This document shows positions 36,050 through 44,850 of a DNA stretch of 64,000 nucleotides, one piece after another. Position 1 is the first letter of the stretch, and the number at the start of each line of letters is the position of its first letter. The stretch comes from Microbacterium sp. lyk4-40-TSB-66 (GTDB taxonomy: Bacteria > Actinomycetota > Actinomycetes > Actinomycetales > Microbacteriaceae). The position numbers were made by a program, and so were the translations under genes. The stretch spans positions 310,001-374,000 of the forward strand of contig NZ_JARVRW010000001.1 in NCBI RefSeq assembly GCF_030209475.1. Reading direction: 5' to 3'. The notes beneath the pieces are model-generated. The model searched no databases and was not told the DNA's origin. It worked only from the letters and a program-made list of their open reading frames with translations.

Positions 36050-37357
36050 GTGCTGAGGCGTGTCGTTCCCCTGTTGATCGCGTTCGTCGCCGTGCACGTC
36101 GTCGTGGCCGTTCTGGGCTATCAACAGCCCAACGAGCCGATGGGCGACGTGTACCTGGTGTACGAGCCGTGGTCGCGGTGCGCCCTCTTCGGCGGCGTCG
36201 ACGTGACCTCGTGCACGCGCAGCGAGACCTGGCAGTGGCCCGGCATCACCGAGAAGTGGATCTACCCGCAGCTCGCGTTCCTGCCGATGACCTTCGCGTG
36301 GGTGTTCGCGTGGGCGATCAGCTACACCCCGGCGTGGGCGCTGACCGTGTCGCTGTTCAACCTCGTCGCGTTCCTCGTGCTCCTGGGCGATGCGCGCTCG
36401 CGCGGACGCGTGGTCGCGGCCTGGTTCTGGCTCGCGGCGATCCTGCTGATCGGTCCGGTCGGCCTCTACCGAATCGACGGCATCACCGTGCCCCTCGCCC
36501 TCCTCGGTGGCATCTGGATGCTGCGTCGTCCGTTCCTGGCATCCGTGCTCCTGTCGGTCGCGGTGTGGATGAAGGTGTGGCCGGCGGCCATCCTCGCGGC
36601 GGGTCTCGTCGTCATCCGTCGCCGCCTCGCGCTCGTGTGGGGTGCGGTGGCCGTGTCGCTCGCGACGATCATCCCCGTCGTGGCTCTGGGCGGTGCCCCC
36701 TTCGTCTTCGGATTCGTGGGCGATCAGACCTCGCGCGGCATTCAGATGGAGGCGCCCGTCGGGGGCCTCTACATGTTCCTCGCCGCCTTCTACGTGCCCG
36801 GCAGCGAGGTGTACTACGACGGCGACGTCCTCACCTTCCAGGTGACGGGACCCGGTGCCGAGCCGCTGATCGCGGCGATGACCCCGATCATGCTGCTCGT
36901 CATGGCCGGCGTGGCGGGGGTCGGGGTGTGGAAACTGCGCCACGGCGCGACCTTCCTGAGCCTGTTCCCGCCGCTGTCGCTCGCGCTGGTCACCGCCTTC
37001 ATCGCTTTGAACAAGGTGGGGTCGCCCCAGTACTACGTGTGGCTGTTCGCGCCCGTCGCGCTCGGCCTGATGCTCGACCGTCGTCGCTGGTACGCCTTCG
37101 CCGGGATGACGCTGGTCATCGCCGGCCTCACGCAGTGGATGTATCCGCTGCTGTACGACGGCCTCATGGCGACGCATCCGAACCCGTTCCCGGTGGTGGT
37201 GCTCGAGGTGCGCAACCTGCTCGCCCTGGTGCTGCTGGTGTGGGCGATCGTGCGCGTCGTGAAAGCCCCCGTCGGACGCGTGCGCCCGCCCGCGGGGCTC
37301 CGCGAGATCGTCACGGGACGACGGCCCGCGCCGCCACGCGTACCCGCCGGACGGTGA
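36050..37357 (+). CDS. Polytopic membrane glycosyltransferase-like protein (GT87/DUF2029 type)
   Basis: 435 residues, about ten hydrophobic segments. The first external loop carries acidic and aromatic residues (NEPMGDVYLVYEPW) in the position of the catalytic Asp of GT-C polyprenol-phosphate-mannose-dependent transferases, and later loops hold KVWPAAIL and NKVGSPQYYVWLFAP, as in the DUF2029/GT87 group. It likely transfers a sugar from a lipid carrier to a cell-envelope glycan; donor and acceptor are unknown. Cytosolic basic C-terminus. Confidence 0.8.
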   Translation: MLRRVVPLLIAFVAVHVVVAVLGYQQPNEPMGDVYLVYEPWSRCALFGGVDVTSCTRSETWQWPGITEKWIYPQLAFLPMTFAWVFAWAISYTPAWALTVSLFNLVAFLVLLGDARSRGRVVAAWFWLAAILLIGPVGLYRIDGITVPLALLGGIWMLRRPFLASVLLSVAVWMKVWPAAILAAGLVVIRRRLALVWGAVAVSLATIIPVVALGGAPFVFGFVGDQTSRGIQMEAPVGGLYMFLAAFYVPGSEVYYDGDVLTFQVTGPGAEPLIAAMTPIMLLVMAGVAGVGVWKLRHGATFLSLFPPLSLALVTAFIALNKVGSPQYYVWLFAPVALGLMLDRRRWYAFAGMTLVIAGLTQWMYPLLYDGLMATHPNPFPVVVLEVRNLLALVLLVWAIVRVVKAPVGRVRPPAGLREIVTGRRPAPPRVPAGR

Positions 37358-37455
37358 CCGCGTCCGCACGCTGAGCCTGGCGGTCGGCTCGCGTGCAGCC
37401 CGCGTGCCGTGGCGCGGGTCGTCCCCGGGGCGACCTGCCGCCCGCGGGCGGCCCG

Positions 37456-37461
37456 TAGTCT
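37456..37461 (+). promoter_or_regulatory. -10 hexamer TAGTCT, 6 nt before ATG
   Basis: TAGTCT ends 6 nt before ATG 37468; leaderless pattern. Confidence 0.5.
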
Positions 37462-37467
37462 CGAGAC

Positions 37468-37794
37468 ATGCTCATCGCCTTCTCGGTCGCACCCTCCGGC
37501 ATCGGTTCCGCCTCGGCGGAGAACCCCGACGGGTCGGTGCACGACGCCGTCGCCGCAGCGGTCGCGGCCGTACGGGCGTCGGGGCTGCCGCACCGCACAA
37601 GCTCGATGTTCACCGAGATCGAGGGGGAGTGGGACGAGGTGTTCGCGGTCGTCAAGGCGGCGACGGATGCCGTGCTGCCCTATGGATCGCGCGTGTCACT
37701 CGTGTTGAAGGCCGATATCCGCCCGGGGCGCACGGGCGAGATCGACGGCAAGGTCGAGCGTCTCGAGGAGGCGCTGGAGCGCCGGGCCGACTGA
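37468..37794 (+). CDS. Thiamine-binding protein (MTH1187/YkoF family, DUF77)
   Basis: 108 residues. The beta-alpha-beta-beta-alpha-beta order of the family is visible: MLIAFSVAPSGIG, a helix (DAVAAAVAAVRASG), LPHRTSSMFTEIEGEWDEVFAVVKAATDAV in pieces, and RVSLVLKADIRPGRTGEIDGKV. Homologues bind thiamine or thiamine-like ligands in the cytosol and often accompany ECF or ABC thiamine uptake; no transport gene is next to it. Start at ATG 37468 after TAGTCT. Confidence 0.85.
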   Translation: MLIAFSVAPSGIGSASAENPDGSVHDAVAAAVAAVRASGLPHRTSSMFTEIEGEWDEVFAVVKAATDAVLPYGSRVSLVLKADIRPGRTGEIDGKVERLEEALERRAD

Positions 37795-37800
37795 GGTTCC

Positions 37801-37896
37801 CTCCGACCTCGGCGCCGCGCTGATCGGGTTCTTCCCGGGCGGGAGCGTTCAGACGAGCCGATCGTTTCTCCCGGGCGGACCTGCCTTGCACGGCCG
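37801..37896. repeat. Short direct repeat (GATCG ... TCCCGGGCGG)
   Basis: Two imperfect copies of a 19-20 bp string (around 37822 and 37860) in the 109-bp gap between convergent genes. Meaning unknown. Confidence 0.35.
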
Positions 37897-37903
37897 CGCC
37901 ATC

Positions 37904-38263
37904 TCATGCGGCGGGTGGGTCGGTCCAGACGCGCTTCGCGATGGCCGTGACGTCGGAGTCGATGCGGGCCATATCGCCGCGGAGTCGACTCTCGACGCTC
38001 TCGATCTGCGAGGTCAGACGCGCTTCGACGCTGTCGATCTTGGCGGTGAGTCCGGTCTCTACGCTGTCGATTCTGAACCTCGTGACTTGGAATTCCGACA
38101 CCGTTTCTGTGCGCAACGCGTCGATCCGGGCCTCGAGTCGGTCGGTGTTCGCGGTGATCACCTTGGTCAGCGATCCCATGATGAGGTTCGTGCTGAACGT
38201 CATGCCGCCGAGCACGGCGGCGGCGAAGGTTCCGATCAGTACCCAGACCTGTGGTTCCGTCAT
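37904..38263 (-). CDS. Small membrane-anchored coiled-coil protein
   Basis: 119 residues from ATG 38263 (MTEPQVWVLIG), chosen because GAAGGG lies 9 nt upstream of it; a Met 9 nt earlier is too close to that site. One N-terminal membrane segment (about 4-28) is followed by a long helix with an 11- or 7-residue pattern: RIDSVETGLTAKIDSVEARL, then TSQIESVESRLRGDMARIDS. Three near-repeats of IDSVE/IESVE are clear. It resembles phage- or Bdr-like coiled-coil proteins in style but I do not recognise a family. Function unknown. Confidence 0.7.
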   Translation of the reverse strand: MTEPQVWVLIGTFAAAVLGGMTFSTNLIMGSLTKVITANTDRLEARIDALRTETVSEFQVTRFRIDSVETGLTAKIDSVEARLTSQIESVESRLRGDMARIDSDVTAIAKRVWTDPPAA

Positions 38264-38449
38264 CTCCGGCATCCCTTCATTGTGCGGTCAGATGTCAGAG
38301 ATTGCCACGCCCTGACCGGGTGAAATACGGCGCATCCGCGGTCGCGTGGAGAACCCGCCGATCGACCGTTCTGTGCAGGAGGGGCGAGGGGTGCGGGAGC
38401 ACTCTCGCGTCATCTTCGAAACGATTCGACCAGACGGTGCCGAGCCCCC

Positions 38450-38455
38450 TACACT
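38450..38455 (+). promoter_or_regulatory. -10 hexamer TACACT, 6 nt before GTG
   Basis: TACACT ends 6 nt before GTG 38462, with TTCGAC at 38425-38430 as a possible -35 at 19-nt spacing. Confidence 0.5.
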
Positions 38456-38461
38456 CGTCGG

Positions 38462-39742
38462 GTGACCTCTTCGACGACCTCGAGAGGTGCGGCGATGCGG
38501 GCGCTCCTTTCTCTCGCCATCGGCAGTTTCGGCATCGGCATGACCGAGTTCGTGGTGATGGGCCTGCTGCCCAACATCGCGCGCGAACTCGTCCCCGGCG
38601 CGTGGGCCGCCTCGCCCGACGACGCCATCGCCCAGGCGGGCTGGCTCATCTCGCTCTACGCCCTCGGCGTCGTCGTCGGCGCCCCCACGATCGCCGGCTC
38701 CGTCGCGCGTTTCCCGCGCCACCGCGTGATGATCGTGTTGGCCGCCGCGCTGGCGTTCTTCACTCTGCTGACGGTCATCGCCCCCACGTTCGAGCTCGTC
38801 GCGGCATCCCGGTTCCTGGCCGGACTCCCGCACGGCGCGTACTTCGGCATCGGCGCCCTCGTGGCGGCGGACGCCCTCGGCCCCGGAAACCGCGCCAAGG
38901 GCGTCGCCTTCGTGCTCACCGGTCTGACCATCGCCAACGTCGTCGGCGTGCCGCTCGGCACCCTGCTCGGCCAGCAGGTCGGCTGGCGTGCGGCGTTCGC
39001 CGTCGTCACCGGCATATTCCTGCTGGCGACCATCTGCATCGCCCTGTTCGTGCCGAAGCACCCCGGGTCGCCCGGTCGCCGATTGCGCGACGAGCTGCGC
39101 GTGTTCCGCATCGGCCAGGTGTGGTTCGCACTGGGGATCGGGGCGGTGGGTTTCGGCGGATTCTTCGCCATGTACAGCTACATCGCCCCCATGATCACCG
39201 ACGTCGCCGGGCAGCCGGAGTGGAGCGTCTCCCTCGTCCTCGTCCTGGTCGGAATCGGCATGACCATCGGCAACATCGTGGGGGGTGCGTTGGCCGACAA
39301 AGACCTCCGGTTCTGGCTCCGGGTCGGTCTCATCGCCCTCGCGGCGGCATCCGTCGGCCTCGCCCTGACCGCCGGGTGGATCGTCAGCCTGGTGCTGTTC
39401 GCCTTCCTCGTCTCGTTCTGCGGGTCGGCGCTCAGCCCGGCCATCCAGACCCGTCTCATGGACGTCGCCGAAGACAACCAGTCCATCGCCGCCGCCCTGA
39501 ACCACTCGGCGCTGAACATCGGCAACAGCCTCGGGGCGTTCCTGGGCGGGCTCGCGATCGCCGCGGGCCTCGGGCTCGTCGCGCCGGCCTGGGTCGGCGC
39601 CGTGCTCGCCCTGGGCGGGCTCGTCGTCGCCGTCGTGTCGTATCGCGTCGAGGACCGCAGCGGTCGTCATCCCGCACACCGGATGCCGGCGTCCGAGGCC
39701 GCGCAGACCGCGATCACCGGTTCGATTCCGACGCAGCGCTGA
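38462..39742 (+). CDS. MFS transporter, DHA1 family (AraJ/Cmx-like efflux)
   Basis: 426 residues, 12 hydrophobic segments. The first helix SIGSFGIGMTEFVVMGLLP and the motif-A-like region GVVVGAPTIAGSVARFPRHRVM, followed by ASRFLAGLPHGAYFGIGALVAA, are characteristic of the AraJ/CmlA-Cmx DHA1 group that exports sugars or drugs such as chloramphenicol. The substrate is not predictable. It starts at GTG 38462 behind TACACT. Confidence 0.88.
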   Translation: MTSSTTSRGAAMRALLSLAIGSFGIGMTEFVVMGLLPNIARELVPGAWAASPDDAIAQAGWLISLYALGVVVGAPTIAGSVARFPRHRVMIVLAAALAFFTLLTVIAPTFELVAASRFLAGLPHGAYFGIGALVAADALGPGNRAKGVAFVLTGLTIANVVGVPLGTLLGQQVGWRAAFAVVTGIFLLATICIALFVPKHPGSPGRRLRDELRVFRIGQVWFALGIGAVGFGGFFAMYSYIAPMITDVAGQPEWSVSLVLVLVGIGMTIGNIVGGALADKDLRFWLRVGLIALAAASVGLALTAGWIVSLVLFAFLVSFCGSALSPAIQTRLMDVAEDNQSIAAALNHSALNIGNSLGAFLGGLAIAAGLGLVAPAWVGAVLALGGLVVAVVSYRVEDRSGRHPAHRMPASEAAQTAITGSIPTQR

Positions 39743-40036
39743 CGCGTCGCGGGCACGCCATCGCCCGGGTCGTGACTCCGCGCCCGGGCGGCGCCGGGTC
39801 TCCGTGCTCGACCGCCTCGACGCGCTGCCCGCGCCGGCGCCGGGTCTCCGTGCTCGCCCGCCGCGACGCCGTGCCCGCGGCGGCGGTTCAGTCGAGTGTC
39901 CCGGACACGCCGCGTGTCTTCACCGTGCACGGCGTGTCCCGGACACTCGACGGCGCTGCACGCCGGGCGGGAGCGACGGCGCGTCCGCGACGGGGGAGGG
40001 AGGTCGCTCGGATGCCGGGGCCGGCATCCGGGATCG
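39743..40036. other. 294-bp convergent gap with repeats
   Basis: Between the MFS gene and metX. It contains two direct copies of a roughly 20-bp GCGCCGGGTCTCCGTGCTCG string (about 39789 and 39839) and a large palindrome (39892-39950). No gene seen. Confidence 0.65.
39892..39950. repeat. Large palindrome, 21-bp arms
   Basis: Arms 39892-39912 and 39930-39950 are complementary over 20 of 21 positions, around a 17-nt loop. Each arm also contains its own small GTGTC-CCG-GACAC hairpin. It lies between convergent genes, so it may act as a bidirectional terminator or be a mobile palindromic repeat. Confidence 0.75.
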
Positions 40037-41251
40037 TCAGGCGGCGAGCAAGCGCCGCAGGTGCGTGGCGACGGCCGCGGTCTCGATGAGGAAGCCGTCG
40101 TGTCCGAAGTCGCTCGAGAGCACGACGGCGTCGTTTCCGTCGAGGGTGTCGGGGATACCGCGGGCGATTCGGTGCTGGCCGTCGATGGGGAAGAGGCGGT
40201 CGCTGTCGATCCCGAGCACGAGGGTCGTGGCGGTGACGCGCGCCAACGCGTCTTCGACCCCGTCGCGGCCCCGGCCGACGTCGTGGGAGTTCATCGCCTC
40301 GACCAGGGCGAGGTAGCTGTTGGCGTCGAATCGGCGCGTGAACTTGTTGCCGTGGAAGTCGAGGTACGACTCCACGGCGAAGCGACCGCCCCGGCCCAGG
40401 GGGCTCACGCCCGACTGCCACGAGCGCTGGAACCGCTGGTTCAGTTCGGTGGGGCTGCGGTAGTTGAGCAGTGCCATGCGGCGCGCGAGCGCCAGCCCGC
40501 GGTGCGGTCCGTCACCGTCGCCGGCGTCGTAGTACTCACCGCCCGCGAAGCGCGGGTCGACCCGGATGGTGTCGAGCTGCACCGAGTTGAGGGCGATCTG
40601 ATCGGCGGTGGTGATCGGCGGGGCCGACAGGATCGCGGCGCGCGCGACGCGGTCGGGGTGACCGACGGCCCATTCGATCGCGTGCATCCCGCCCATCGAC
40701 CCGCCGACGACGGCGAACCACCGCTCGACACCGAGCTCGTCGGCGAGCAACGCCTGCGCGGTGACCTGGTCGCGGATGGTCAGGTAGGGAAAACGCGACG
40801 CCCACTCGTACCCGTCGGGCGCGATGCTCGCGGGGCCGGTCGAGCCCTGGCATCCGCCCAGCATGTTGGGGGCGATGACGAAGAACCGGTCGGTGTCGAT
40901 CGCCGCCCCGGGGCCGACGAGGTCGCTCCACCACCCGGCGGTGGGATGCCCGGGGCCCGCAGCCCCGCGCACGTGGCTGTCGCCGGTGAGGGCGTGCAGG
41001 ATGAGCACCGCGTTGTCACGCGCGGGGGAGAGCTCCCCCCAGGTCTCGTAGGCGAGGCGCACGTGCGGCAAGGACTCGCCGTTCTCCGTGCGGAAGGAGC
41101 CGAACGATGCGAAACGGCGGTCCCCCGTGGGATCGCCGTCACGCCATGCCCCGGTGGCCGGAGGGCGGCCGAGCAGGGAACGGGCGTCGGCCTCCGTCAC
41201 CGGGGCCGAGGGCACCGTGTCTTCGGAGATCTGCCAGTCCATGGCATCCAT
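40037..41251 (-). CDS. metX: Homoserine O-acetyltransferase
   Basis: 404 residues; acetylates homoserine with acetyl-CoA for methionine synthesis. Alpha/beta-hydrolase fold: RLAYETWGELSPARDNAVLILHALTGDSH (in pieces), the nucleophile elbow VVGGSMGGMHAIEW, and the Asp and His in LGIDSDRLFPIDGQ and SDFGHDGFLIE. Starts at ATG 41251 with GGAGAG adjacent; an ATG 9 nt later (MDWQISEDTV) has better spacing and is equally likely. It works with MetY, encoded 1.1 kb away on the same strand, with an SDR gene on the opposite strand between them. Confidence 0.95.
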   Translation of the reverse strand: MDAMDWQISEDTVPSAPVTEADARSLLGRPPATGAWRDGDPTGDRRFASFGSFRTENGESLPHVRLAYETWGELSPARDNAVLILHALTGDSHVRGAAGPGHPTAGWWSDLVGPGAAIDTDRFFVIAPNMLGGCQGSTGPASIAPDGYEWASRFPYLTIRDQVTAQALLADELGVERWFAVVGGSMGGMHAIEWAVGHPDRVARAAILSAPPITTADQIALNSVQLDTIRVDPRFAGGEYYDAGDGDGPHRGLALARRMALLNYRSPTELNQRFQRSWQSGVSPLGRGGRFAVESYLDFHGNKFTRRFDANSYLALVEAMNSHDVGRGRDGVEDALARVTATTLVLGIDSDRLFPIDGQHRIARGIPDTLDGNDAVVLSSDFGHDGFLIETAAVATHLRRLLAA

Positions 41252-41391
41252 TCTCTCCGGGTGGGGCGGGGAGGTCCGCTCTGTTACGGCGATGGGCGAG
41301 CCGCGGCGTGCGCGCGGGATGCACCGACCATCCGGGGCCGCGCTTGTCCAGCCCCCGTCGGGCGTGGGTGCGGCTGGTCAGAATCGCGGGC

Positions 41392-42090
41392 ATGGCGAAC
41401 TTCCTTCTCATCGCGGCCTCGAGCGACATCGGCGGGGCGACGGCGACACGACTGCGCGACGCGGGCCACCGCGTGCTCACGACCGCTCGGGACTCATCCG
41501 TCATCGAGCCGGATTTCACCCTGGATGCCACCGACTTCGACGCCGTCGATCAGGTCGTCGGTGAGGCGGGCGACCTCGACGGCATCGCGGTGTTCGCGGG
41601 TTCGATGCTGCTCAAACCCGCGCACCTCACCTCGCGTGAGCAGTACGACGGCTTGATCGCCGCGTCGTTGACCACGTCGTTCGCGGCGGTGCGCGCGGCG
41701 GGGGCGCACATGCGCGACGGCGGATCCGTCGTGCTGGTGTCGTCGGCCGCGGCCCTGGCGGGCCTGCCGAACCACGACGGCATCGCCGCGGCCAAAGCCG
41801 GGGTGATCGGCCTCACCCTGTCGGCGGCCGCGAGCTACGCCGCCCACGGACTCCGCGTGAACGCGGTGGCCCCGGGCCTGGTGCAGACGCGCCTGACCGA
41901 GAAGCTCACATCGACCGACATGTCGCGCAAGGTCTCGGAGGCGATGCATCCGCTCGGGCGGCTCGGTGAGCCCGACGACGTCGCGCGGGCCGTGGAGTTC
42001 CTGCTCTCGCCGGAGAACGCGTGGATGACCGGCCAGATCATCGGCGTCGACGGCGGGCTCGGGAGCCTCCGGCCGCGCCAGAAGGTCTGA
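41392..42090 (+). CDS. Atypical SDR oxidoreductase lacking the catalytic Tyr
   Basis: 232 residues. Rossmann dinucleotide motif is IAASSDIGGATATRL rather than TGxxxGxG. The YxxxK position reads NHDGIAAAKAG, so the lysine is present but the tyrosine is replaced by Ile. The rest is typical: VVLVSSAAALAGL, VNAVAPGLVQTRLTEKL and GQIIGVDGGLGSL. An N-H-D/E-x-I-x3-K version of the motif is known in some SDR subgroups, so the protein may be a working atypical enzyme or a binding protein. It sits between metX and metY on the opposite strand. Confidence 0.85.
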   Translation: MANFLLIAASSDIGGATATRLRDAGHRVLTTARDSSVIEPDFTLDATDFDAVDQVVGEAGDLDGIAVFAGSMLLKPAHLTSREQYDGLIAASLTTSFAAVRAAGAHMRDGGSVVLVSSAAALAGLPNHDGIAAAKAGVIGLTLSAAASYAAHGLRVNAVAPGLVQTRLTEKLTSTDMSRKVSEAMHPLGRLGEPDDVARAVEFLLSPENAWMTGQIIGVDGGLGSLRPRQKV

Positions 42091-42315
42091 TCGGCGCCTC
42101 CCCTGCGGGCGGGAGCGCTCCCCGCGGCGAGGGCGGTGCGGCGGGCCGGTATGGCCCGTTGTGCAGGGTCTCCACGCGTGATCGGCGGAGGGCCAGGGGT
42201 GGAGGGAGGAGGATCCTGCGCCGTGGGGCCTCCCGGCATCCCTCGCCCTCCGTCCGTCACCGCGTCGCTGCAGGGCGCCGCGCAGGGAACCCACCCGGTC
42301 GCCGCCGTGGAACGA

Positions 42316-42353
42316 CGAACGCCCCGAACCGGGTGACCGGGTCGGGGCGTTCG
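42316..42353 (-). terminator. metY terminator hairpin
   Basis: A perfect 12-bp stem, CGAACGCCCCGA (42316-42327) with its complement (42342-42353), and a 14-nt loop, beginning 13 nt beyond the metY stop. Confidence 0.75.
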
Positions 42354-42365
42354 GTGACGCGGGGG

Positions 42366-43688
42366 TCAGACGCGGGACGCCTCGGACAGGCGACGCGCCG
42401 CGGCGAGGGCCTGGTCGAGGTCGGCCTTGAGGTCTTCGATGTTCTCGAGGCCCACCGACAGACGCACGAGGCCCGGGGTCACGCCGGCCGTGAGCTGCTG
42501 CTCGGGCGTGAGCTGGGAGTGCGTCGTGGATGCCGGGTGAATGACGAGCGAGCGCACGTCGCCGATGTTGGCGAGATGGCTGAACAGGCTGAGGGAGTTG
42601 ACGAACTCGCGCCCCGCCTGCACGCCGCCCTTGAGCTCGAACGACAGCACGGCGCCGACGCCCTTCGGGGCGTAGTTGTTGGCCGCGGCGTACCAGGGCG
42701 AGGTCGGCAGGCCCGAGTAGTTCACGGTCGCGACGTCGGGGTGCGACTCGAGCCACTCCGCGATCTCCTGCGCGTTCTGCACGTGGCGCTCGATGCGCAG
42801 CGACAGGGTCTCGATGCCCTGGATGAGCTGCCATGCGCTCTGCGGAGCGATCGAGGCACCGAGGTCGCGCAGGAGCTGCACGCGGGCCTTGATGATGTAG
42901 GCGAGTCCGTCGCCCACCGCCTGCGTGTAGACCGCGCCGTGGTAGGAGGGGTCGGGCGTGGTGAGACCGGGGAAGCGGTCGGAGTGCTCGGACCACGGGA
43001 AGCGACCGCCGTCGACGATGACGCCGCCGATCGTGGTGCCGTGCCCGCCGAGGAACTTGGTCGCGGAGTGCACGATGATGTCGGCGCCGTGCTCGAACGG
43101 ACGGATGAGGTAGGGCGTGGCGATCGTGTTGTCGACGATGAGCGGCACGCCCGCCTCGTGTGCGACATCGGCGACGGAGCGGATGTCGAGCACGTTGATC
43201 TTGGGATTGCCGATGGTCTCGGCGAAGAACAGCTTGGTGTTCGGTCGCACGGCGGCGCGCCATTCGGCCGGGTCGTCCTGGTTCTCGACGAAGGTCGTCT
43301 CGATGCCGAGCTTGGCGAGGGTGTACTTGAAGAGGTTGTAGGTGCCGCCGTAGATCGAGCTCGACGACACGATGTGGTCGCCCGCCTGGGCGATGTTCAG
43401 CACGGCGAACGTCTCGGCCGCCTGTCCGCTGGCGACGAGGAGGGCACCGGTGCCGCCCTCTAGGCCGGCGACGCGCTGCTCGACGACGTCTTGCGTGGGG
43501 TTCTGGATGCGCGTGTAGATGTTGCCGAACTCGGCGAGCGCGAAGAGGTTCGCCGCGTGGTCGGCGTTGTCGAACACGTACGAGGTGGTCTGGTAGATCG
43601 GGGTGGCGCGAGCCTTCGTCACCGGGTCGGGCTGCGCGCCCGTGTGGATCTGCTTGGTCTCGAAACGCCAGTTCTCGGGTGCCGACAT
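42366..43688 (-). CDS. metY: O-acetylhomoserine sulfhydrylase (aminocarboxypropyltransferase)
   Basis: 440 residues; PLP enzyme that makes homocysteine from O-acetylhomoserine and sulfide. Family segments: FETKQIHTGAQPDPVTKARA, PIYQTTSYVFDN, YTRIQNPTQDVVEQRVAGLE, the PLP-lysine segment DIIVHSATKFLGGHGTTIGG, and the C-terminal IGDVRSLVIHPASTTHSQL and LVRLSVGLENIEDL. Start ATG 43688 has GGAGGAG upstream. A promoter with TTGTCG-17-TACGCT gives a leader of only about 45 nt, too short for a SAM riboswitch. It cooperates with MetX. Confidence 0.96.
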   Translation of the reverse strand: MSAPENWRFETKQIHTGAQPDPVTKARATPIYQTTSYVFDNADHAANLFALAEFGNIYTRIQNPTQDVVEQRVAGLEGGTGALLVASGQAAETFAVLNIAQAGDHIVSSSSIYGGTYNLFKYTLAKLGIETTFVENQDDPAEWRAAVRPNTKLFFAETIGNPKINVLDIRSVADVAHEAGVPLIVDNTIATPYLIRPFEHGADIIVHSATKFLGGHGTTIGGVIVDGGRFPWSEHSDRFPGLTTPDPSYHGAVYTQAVGDGLAYIIKARVQLLRDLGASIAPQSAWQLIQGIETLSLRIERHVQNAQEIAEWLESHPDVATVNYSGLPTSPWYAAANNYAPKGVGAVLSFELKGGVQAGREFVNSLSLFSHLANIGDVRSLVIHPASTTHSQLTPEQQLTAGVTPGLVRLSVGLENIEDLKADLDQALAAARRLSEASRV

Positions 43689-43738
43689 GGCTGCTCCTCC
43701 GGTCGGGTGGGCCGAGGCGGACGCCGTGGCCTGCTGCG

Positions 43739-43767
43739 AGCGTAGACACCCCCTCCGACGCCGACAA
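43739..43767 (-). promoter_or_regulatory. metY promoter (TTGTCG-17 nt-TACGCT)
   Basis: On the minus strand the -35 TTGTCG occupies 43762-43767 and the -10 TACGCT 43739-43744, with 17-nt spacing. The -10 lies 50 nt before the metY start. Confidence 0.55.
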
Positions 43768-43933
43768 GCGCCCGGGACACGGGCCGTAACACCGCTTCCG
43801 GGTGACCGCCCGCGCCTGCTCCGCCGGATCGCTCGGCGCCGCTCCGCGGCTCGCGGCTCCCGCATCCCCGAACCCCGGCTGGGGGAGCGGAGTCCACCCG
43901 AGGCACGCGGCATCCGGTGTCGGAGGGGCGCAG

Positions 43934-43939
43934 TAGCGT
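43934..43939 (+). promoter_or_regulatory. -10 hexamer TAGCGT, 7 nt before ATG
   Basis: TAGCGT ends 7 nt before ATG 43947 and supports that start over one 30 nt upstream. Confidence 0.5.
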
Positions 43940-43946
43940 GGATGCC

Positions 43947-44717
43947 ATGACGCGACGCGCAGTGGTGACCGGGGCCAGTTCGGGTATCGGAGAGGCGGCC
44001 GCGCGGGTGTTGCGGTCCCGCGGATGGGACGTGGTGGGAGTCGCACGCCGGGCCGATCGCCTGGCGGCACTCGAGGCCGAGACGGGCGTGGTTGCCCACG
44101 CCGCCGACCTGACCGACGGCGCGGCCGTCGCGGCGCTGGCCGCGTGGCTCGACGAGACCGGCGGCGTCGACGCGCTCGTGCACGTGGCCGGAGGTGCTCG
44201 CGGCAGCGATCGCATCGAGGCCGGCGACCCGGAGGACTGGCGCTGGATGTTCGAGGCGAACGTGCTCTCGGCGCAGCGACTGGTGGCATCCCTTCTTCCC
44301 GCGATCCGCCGCGCCGCTGACGCCTCGGGTCACGCCGACCTGCTCTTCGTCACCTCGACGGCCGCGCAGACGGCCTACCCGGGCGGAGGCGGATACAACG
44401 CGGCGAAGGCCGGTGAGGCGATGCTGGTGCACGCGCTGCGTCAGGAGCTGAACGGCGAGCCGTTGCGTGTGATCGAGATCGCTCCGGGCATGGTGCGCAC
44501 CGAGGAGTTCAGCCTCAACCGCCTCGGTGGCGACGCCGCCGCCGCCGACAAGCTGTACGAGGGCGTCGAGGCGCCTCTCGTGGCCGCCGACGTCGCCGAC
44601 GTCATCGCCTACGCACTCGACGCCCCCGGCCACGTCAACCTCGACCTCGTGACGATGCGCCCCGTGGCGCAGTCGGCTCAGCACCTGCTGGCGCGCGGGC
44701 CGCTGACCACGCGCTGA
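43947..44717 (+). CDS. Classical SDR NAD(P)-dependent oxidoreductase
   Basis: 256 residues. TGASSGIGEAAARVL near the N-terminus is the dinucleotide motif, VARRADRL suggests NADP preference (Arg pair), the N of the LFVTSTAAQTAY segment and the catalytic YNAAK in GGGGYNAAKAGEAM are intact, and IAPGMVRTEEFSL is the PG motif. It resembles YdfG/serine-dehydrogenase-like SDRs; the substrate is uncertain. Stands alone; TAGCGT lies before the start. Confidence 0.9.
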   Translation: MTRRAVVTGASSGIGEAAARVLRSRGWDVVGVARRADRLAALEAETGVVAHAADLTDGAAVAALAAWLDETGGVDALVHVAGGARGSDRIEAGDPEDWRWMFEANVLSAQRLVASLLPAIRRAADASGHADLLFVTSTAAQTAYPGGGGYNAAKAGEAMLVHALRQELNGEPLRVIEIAPGMVRTEEFSLNRLGGDAAAADKLYEGVEAPLVAADVADVIAYALDAPGHVNLDLVTMRPVAQSAQHLLARGPLTTR

Positions 44718-44850
44718 TCTGGGCGCTCCCCACCGGCACCGCCCGCGCGCGGCACTGCGCGCACCGCGCCGCGCGGGTGAGCACGGCGACCGGGGTACCC
44801 GCGCGCAGGCGTACCCGTGACCCCTGCTGCCCGCGCCCGGCGACGCCGCG

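Noticed and set aside
43689-43738. Possible SAM riboswitch before metY
   Set aside because: The leader after the -10 box is only about 45 nt, too short for any SAM aptamer class known in actinobacteria, and no conserved core was seen.
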